Shown: in pieces, positions 15,985 to 19,586 of the stretch
Position numbering within the stretch: position 1 is the stretch's first letter
Layout of the letters: the number at the start of each line of letters is the position of its first letter
Origin: JAAZMX01 sp035388025
GTDB lineage: Bacteria; Patescibacteriota; Patescibacteriia; UBA2196; GWA2-42-15
NCBI GenBank assembly: GCA_035388025.1
Contig: DAOOPA010000014.1
Span: forward strand, 1 to 19,586
Direction of reading: 5' to 3'
DNA length: 19,586 nt
Translations under genes and position numbers: made by a program
The notes under the pieces: generated by a model
What the model was told of the DNA's origin: nothing
What the model saw: the letters and a program-made list of their open reading frames with translations, nothing else
The model's database searches: none

Positions 15985-16086
15985 AAAGATCTCATGGGGT
16001 AAAATTTGTCAGCGCTCCTTAACGTTTATGATTTCCAATGAAGATGGCGCTTGCCGGGGTCAGGATAAAGTTTTTATTTTTAAAAT

Positions 16087-16515
16087 ATGGAACAATTTGT
16101 CGCACCACAATTTATTGACGTTGAAGACAAGATTGTCGGACCAATAACTACCAGGCAGTTTATCATGATGATTATCGGTGGGGTGATTGTTTTTATCGGT
16201 AATAATTTTTTGGACAGGGTTTCTCTTATTGTGTTGGCCATGGTGGTGATACTGGCAATTGTGGTTTTCGGTTTTATAAAAATTCAGGGCAGAAATTTTT
16301 ATGATTTTTTGAAAAGCATGATCGAAATGCTCCGGCGACCGCGGGCCAGAGTGTGGTATAAAAGAGTATCAAGGGCGGAGATCATTAGCCAGAGAAATCG
16401 GGAAAAGGAGCGGGAAATTCAGACTGATTTGGCGCCTAGCCGCAAGACGATGCTTTCTAAACACTTGTCGGAATTGGCCCTGATTGTGGATACGGGCGGG
16501 AGATACAAGGGATAA
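16087..16515 (+). CDS. prgI: PrgI family protein (VirB3-like inner-membrane T4SS component)
   Basis: This protein has 142 residues. The N-terminus FVAPQFIDVEDKIVGPITTRQF is the family signature (P-x-F-I-x-x-E/D-D-K-I-x-G-P-x-T-x-R-Q). Two close transmembrane helices follow (about 24-40 and 44-64), then GRNFYDFLKSMIEMLRRPRARVWYKR and a charged tail. PrgI proteins occupy the VirB3 position: a small membrane protein next to, and working with, the VirB4 ATPase in type IV secretion systems of Gram-positive and Patescibacteria lineages. Here it precedes the two VirB4-related genes, as expected. The ATG at 16087 has no Shine-Dalgarno sequence; the preceding 150-base gap holds a GC-rich hairpin. Confidence 0.92.
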   Translation: MEQFVAPQFIDVEDKIVGPITTRQFIMMIIGGVIVFIGNNFLDRVSLIVLAMVVILAIVVFGFIKIQGRNFYDFLKSMIEMLRRPRARVWYKRVSRAEIISQRNREKEREIQTDLAPSRKTMLSKHLSELALIVDTGGRYKG

Positions 16516-16533
16516 GCCAGTAGCTTGCCCTGA

Positions 16534-16608
16534 CCCCGCATTTGCGGGGCGAGGGAACCCGTCTAGATTAGTACTAACTATATCAGAGTTAGAGCATCTT
16601 GACGCGGG
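16534..16608 (+). other. Candidate structured RNA or repeat between prgI and the TraC-like gene
   Basis: Two nested structures are readable in the 188-base gap. First, CCCCGCA-TT-TGCGGGG (16534-16549). Second, a longer stem: CCC (16558-16560) with GGG (16606-16608), GTC with GAC (16561-16563 and 16601-16603, with a two-base bulge), a T-T mismatch, AGAT with ATCT (16565-16568 and 16596-16599), and an inner hairpin CTAAC/GTTAG (16574-16578 and 16588-16592) with a nine-base loop. No T run follows. It may be a 5' leader element, a processing site or a repeat. The remaining 95 bases to 16703 are AT-rich and show nothing clear. Confidence 0.4.
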
Positions 16609-16703
16609 ATCCTTCATTAGTTTTTTAAATTCATTCTCAAGTCAGAGTAAATAATAATCTATAAATTAAGACCTGTTCAGAATAAATTTCTTAAGATAGC
16701 CAT

Positions 16704-17372
16704 ATGATGAAAAACGCAAAAGCCAAAACACCCACTCAGCAATACATAGATATTGCCGAGATTCATGATGATGTGGTGATTATGAAGGACAATACTTTGG
16801 TGGCTGTACTTTTGGTCGCTTCCATCAATTTTGATTTGAAATCAGCCGAGGAGCAAAATGCCATCATTCAGGGTTATATTTCTTTTATTAATTCATTAAG
16901 TTTCCCGGTGCAGATTGTGATCCAGTCGAGGCGGCTAAATATCGCCAGCTACCTTGAAAAATTGGAATTAAAAGAAAAGGAACAGACAAATGAGTTGTTA
17001 AAAATACAAATTAAGGAATATAGCCAATATATCAAAGAGTTGGTAGAACTTGGGGATATCATGTCAAAGAAATTTTATGTGGTAGTGCCTTATAACCCGC
17101 AAGAGGGACTCAAAAAGGAAGGACTAGTGGCCAAGACGCTCAATTCTTTCAAAGCGGTACAGATTGTGAGTATGAGGAAAGAGAAATTTATGAAGTATAA
17201 AATGGAGTTGAATCGCCGGGTTGAGACGGTGCAAAGCGGTTTGAACAGCATGATGGTCAATAGTCAACAACTGGATACCCAAAGTCTGATTGAGCTGTTT
17301 TATAATACTTATAATCCGGATATTTCAGAACAGCAAAAAATGATCGAGGTTGGGAAATTACAGGCGGAGTAG
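16704..17372 (+). CDS. VirB4/TraC N-terminal-domain-like protein
   Basis: This protein has 222 residues and is soluble. It opens with YIDIAEIHDDVVIMKDNTLV and continues AVLLVASINFDLKSAEEQN, then ISFINSLSFPVQIVIQSRRL, a helical segment (81-120), KFYVVVPYNP (123-131) and ends LIELFYNTYNP near residue 204. These are the features of the N-terminal domain that precedes the ATPase core in TraC/VirB4 proteins: an alternating beta/alpha domain with S-R-R-L and a terminal Y-N-P. No Walker motifs are present. The ATPase begins 98 bases later in a different frame, so the two halves are separate polypeptides. It probably forms a complex with the ATPase at the membrane. The family call rests on pattern, so a more general conjugation-associated domain is possible. 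Confidence 0.7.
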   Translation: MMKNAKAKTPTQQYIDIAEIHDDVVIMKDNTLVAVLLVASINFDLKSAEEQNAIIQGYISFINSLSFPVQIVIQSRRLNIASYLEKLELKEKEQTNELLKIQIKEYSQYIKELVELGDIMSKKFYVVVPYNPQEGLKKEGLVAKTLNSFKAVQIVSMRKEKFMKYKMELNRRVETVQSGLNSMMVNSQQLDTQSLIELFYNTYNPDISEQQKMIEVGKLQAE

Positions 17373-17470
17373 GGGCTAAAATTATTTGTCCGCGACGCAG
17401 ATCAGAAGAGCCTAAAACAACCGGCAAAAGAATAAACTAAATTTATTTTTGACGTTGATATTGATTTTTT

Positions 17471-19360
17471 ATGTTTAATCCAGAAGAAATACAAAAACAG
17501 ATGCTTAGAAGGCAGGATAAAGGGCCGGTGTCTAAAGAGGAGCTGGTGAGCGAGGAGTTGCGAGTCGAACAGGAAAAGGAAGCGCTCGAGGCAGAGAGGG
17601 TTTATCGCCAGGGTATTGTGGGATTGCGCGATTTGATCGCGCCGTCTTCAATGCGCGTGGATTCATCTTATTTGCAGTTGAATAGCAAATATCTGGCGAC
17701 GATTTTTGTCACGACTTATCCGCGTTATATTTCCGTCGGCTGGTTTGAGCCAGTGATTAACTCCAGTTTGACAATGGATATTGCCATGTATTTTTTTCCG
17801 ATTTCTTCCGGTATTGTTTTAAAACAGCTCAAAAAAAAGTTGGGTAATATCGGGGCTCAGATAATGGGGGATAGGGACAAGGGGGCGCCGCGCGATCCGC
17901 TTCAGGAGACTGCTTATCAGGATATTGAAAAGTTGCGTGATGATTTGACTCAAGGGATAGAACATTTTTTTCAATTTGGTTTGTATGTGACCGTTTACGC
18001 CAATTCGTCAAAAGAATTGGAAGAGGCAATGGAGACGCTGGAAATAAATATCGGCTCAAAGTTGGTTTATACCAGGCGTTCTTCTTGGCAGACGGAGCAA
18101 GGCTTTAATTCCACTTTGCCTTTAGCCAAGGATTGGATACAGGTTTATGCCAATCTAAACACCTCGCCGATTGCTTCAACTTTTCCATTTATTTCTTCCG
18201 AATTGACCAGCGATGACGGTATATTGTATGGTATTAATCGGCACAACAACAGTTTGATTTTATTTGACAGGTTTTCTTTACAGAATGCCAATTTCGTGGT
18301 TTTTGCCACGTCAGGCGCCGGCAAGAGTTACGCTATAAAATTGGAAGTCTTGCGTTCGCTCATGCAGGGGACGGATGTAATCATTATTGATCCAGAAAGG
18401 GAATATAAATATCTGACCGAAGCGGTGGGCGGGGTGTATATAAATATTTCTTTGAATTCCGACAGTAAGATAAATCCTTTTGATTTGCCTAGGAAAACCG
18501 ATGAAGAAAATAAAGTGGGCGACTTGATTCGTTCGGCGGTAATCACTCTCAAGGGTTTGGTGAGGCTGATGATCGGGGAATTGAGCCATGAGGAAGATTC
18601 TATTTTGGACCGAGCCTTGATTGAAACATATGCCAAAAATGATATTACGGCGGCATCTGATTTGACCCAGATAACCTCACCGATTATGTCTGATCTGCAA
18701 GGCATTTTGGAAGGGTTTGAGGGCGGGGCGGATATGGCCAAAAGATTGGAAAAGTACACGAAAGGCACCTTTTCCGGTTTGATAGACAGTCGGACCAATA
18801 TTGATGTTAATAATCAGTTGGTGGTTTTTTCAGTCAGAGACTTGGAGGACGAACTCCGGCCGATTGCCATTTATACCATTGTAAATTATATTTGGAATTT
18901 GGTCAGAAGCGAAATGAAGAAAAGAATATTGGTGGTCGATGAGGCCTGGTGGCTCTTGCAATATGAGGATAGCGCCAAATTTATTCATGCTTTGGCCAAG
19001 CGTTGTCGCAAGTATTATCTGGGGCTGACCACCATCACCCAAGACGTGAGTGATTTTTTGAGCTCGCCTTACGGCAAGGCGATAGTCACCAATTCGGCCA
19101 TGCAACTTTTATTGCGCCAATCAACAGCGGCGGTTGATTCGGTAGCAGAAACCTTTATGCTAACCCAAGGAGAGAGATATCTGCTTTTGGAGTCGGGCGT
19201 GGGCGAGGGTATATTTTTTGCCGGCTCAAAGCATGTGGCTATCAAAATAGTAGCGTCTTACGCGGAAGATCAGATTATCACGACTGATCCGCGCCAGCTT
19301 TTGGAAATTCAGGAAGCTAAAGATGAGTTTGAACGCGAGCAACAAAAATTAACAGTATAA
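17471..19360 (+). CDS. virB4: VirB4-type T4SS ATPase
   Basis: This protein has 629 residues. After a charged N-terminus (1-50), GLRDLIAPSSMRVDSSYLQL begins the region typical of Gram-positive-type VirB4 proteins, continuing VTTYPRYISVGWFEPVI. The Walker A motif ATSGAGKS is at 279-286 (first Gly replaced by Ala), a conserved IIIDPEREY follows at 304-312, then INPFDL, and Walker B ILVVDEAWWLL at 486-496. TTITQDVSDF at 520-529 matches the conserved Q/T-Q-D motif. VirB4 hydrolyses ATP at the inner membrane to power pilus assembly or substrate transfer; the NPF and DEAWWLL motifs separate it from VirD4 coupling proteins. The separately encoded TraC-like N-terminal domain lies just upstream, and PrgI before that. 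The ATG at 17471 has no Shine-Dalgarno sequence. Confidence 0.95.
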   Translation: MFNPEEIQKQMLRRQDKGPVSKEELVSEELRVEQEKEALEAERVYRQGIVGLRDLIAPSSMRVDSSYLQLNSKYLATIFVTTYPRYISVGWFEPVINSSLTMDIAMYFFPISSGIVLKQLKKKLGNIGAQIMGDRDKGAPRDPLQETAYQDIEKLRDDLTQGIEHFFQFGLYVTVYANSSKELEEAMETLEINIGSKLVYTRRSSWQTEQGFNSTLPLAKDWIQVYANLNTSPIASTFPFISSELTSDDGILYGINRHNNSLILFDRFSLQNANFVVFATSGAGKSYAIKLEVLRSLMQGTDVIIIDPEREYKYLTEAVGGVYINISLNSDSKINPFDLPRKTDEENKVGDLIRSAVITLKGLVRLMIGELSHEEDSILDRALIETYAKNDITAASDLTQITSPIMSDLQGILEGFEGGADMAKRLEKYTKGTFSGLIDSRTNIDVNNQLVVFSVRDLEDELRPIAIYTIVNYIWNLVRSEMKKRILVVDEAWWLLQYEDSAKFIHALAKRCRKYYLGLTTITQDVSDFLSSPYGKAIVTNSAMQLLLRQSTAAVDSVAETFMLTQGERYLLLESGVGEGIFFAGSKHVAIKIVASYAEDQIITTDPRQLLEIQEAKDEFEREQQKLTV

Positions 19361-19380
19361 TTAAAGCGGAAAACAAGAAG

Positions 19381-19414
19381 ATGAAATCGACAATTAAGTT
19401 TTAAAATAAGGAGG
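19381..19414 (+). promoter_or_regulatory. Seven-codon ORF followed by an orphan GGAGG
   Basis: ATG 19381 opens a seven-codon frame (MKSTIKF) ending at TAA 19402-19404. AAGGAGG follows (GGAGG at 19410-19414), but no ATG, GTG or TTG lies 5-12 bases after it. The next gene's ATG is 27 bases away. It may be a leader arrangement, or a Shine-Dalgarno sequence left over from a decayed start. Confidence 0.25.
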
Positions 19415-19441
19415 ATTAGAGTTTTTTAAACATTAAGCGAT

Positions 19442-19586
19442 ATGGACAAAAAGAAATTAGTAATAATTTTAATAATAGTTTTGGTGATAGCCCTGGCGGT
19501 TATGGCGACTTTGTTTTATTTGAACCGGGAGCAAACAAAAATTGATTTTGATAATAATAGTAATGCGCCTATTGGTAACGGCGATC
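19442..19586 (+). CDS. Single-pass membrane protein (3' end outside window)
   Basis: Forty-eight codons are visible. The N-terminus MDKKK is followed by a strongly hydrophobic helix (LVIILIIVLVIALAVMATLF, residues 6-25) and an Asn/Asp-rich outer stretch (DFDNNSNAPIGNGD). The topology is N-in, C-out, as in the cohesin-like and giant surface proteins earlier in the window, so it may be another anchored extracellular protein of the cluster. Too little is visible to name a family. Confidence 0.7.
   Translation, partial: MDKKKLVIILIIVLVIALAVMATLFYLNREQTKIDFDNNSNAPIGNGD

Noticed and set aside
16055..16538. 10-bp inverted repeat CGGGGTCAGG / CCTGACCCCG bracketing prgI
   Set aside because: It is short and not extended on either side. 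It overlaps a separate hairpin on the right, so it is more likely chance or shared repeat composition than the ends of a mobile unit.
16579..16620. Degenerate tRNA (GTTAGAGCATCTTGA resembles a D-arm plus anticodon arm)
   Set aside because: The D-stem does not pair (TATC against GAGC), and there is no acceptor stem or T-arm.
2..19586. Alternative genetic code with TGA read as glycine, known in some related lineages
   Set aside because: No in-frame TGA occurs in any of the long genes, and glycine is encoded by GGN throughout, so the standard code suffices.

Overview
The window reads as one long, single-strand block (all genes on +) from a member of the Candidate Phyla Radiation (Patescibacteria). 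This assignment is inferred from gene content. The locus pairs a PrgI-family protein, a VirB4-type ATPase, a long VirB6/TrbL-like membrane protein and a small T4SS-type pilin with giant cysteine-rich surface proteins, and its start codons mostly lack Shine-Dalgarno sequences; both are typical of that group. The standard bacterial code fits: there are no in-frame TGA codons in the long genes, and every visible long gene ends in TAA or TAG. No stretch over 300 bases lacks a gene; the longest gap is 188 bases (16516-16703).

Layout. Positions 2-8428 hold a surface-protein block: a cysteine-rich protein cut by the left edge, a small membrane-anchored cohesin-like protein, and a 1773-residue membrane-anchored multidomain protein (cohesin-like, Fn3-like, carbohydrate-binding-like, cysteine-rich, PKD-like and Ig-like parts). 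Positions 8473-13101 hold a small membrane protein preceded by a possible leader ORF, the pilin-like protein with a long Cys-containing tail, and a 976-residue VirB6/TrbL-like protein. Positions 13149-15936 hold two soluble proteins of unknown function. Between them sits a four-helix-bundle (S23/IVP family) gene bounded by 20-bp perfect inverted repeats, which looks like a small inserted element. Positions 16087-19360 hold PrgI, a protein resembling the N-terminal domain of VirB4/TraC ATPases, and the VirB4-type ATPase itself. A single-pass membrane protein starts at 19442 and is cut by the right edge.

Working model (inference): PrgI (VirB3-like), VirB4 and the VirB6-like protein form an inner-membrane machine that assembles or uses the pilin-like subunit. 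The large cohesin/CBM/Fn3 proteins are anchored in the same membrane, face outward, and could mediate attachment to a partner cell. No relaxase, VirD4 coupling protein or VirB8/9/10 is visible here, so DNA conjugation is not shown; a pilus, secretion or contact apparatus is equally possible.

The most unusual structures are the inverted-repeat-bounded four-helix-bundle cassette, a G8 tract inside the pilin-like gene where one extra G creates an immediate stop, a sharp GC drop covering the pilin tail and the start of the VirB6-like gene, and cysteine modules shared between the two large surface proteins.
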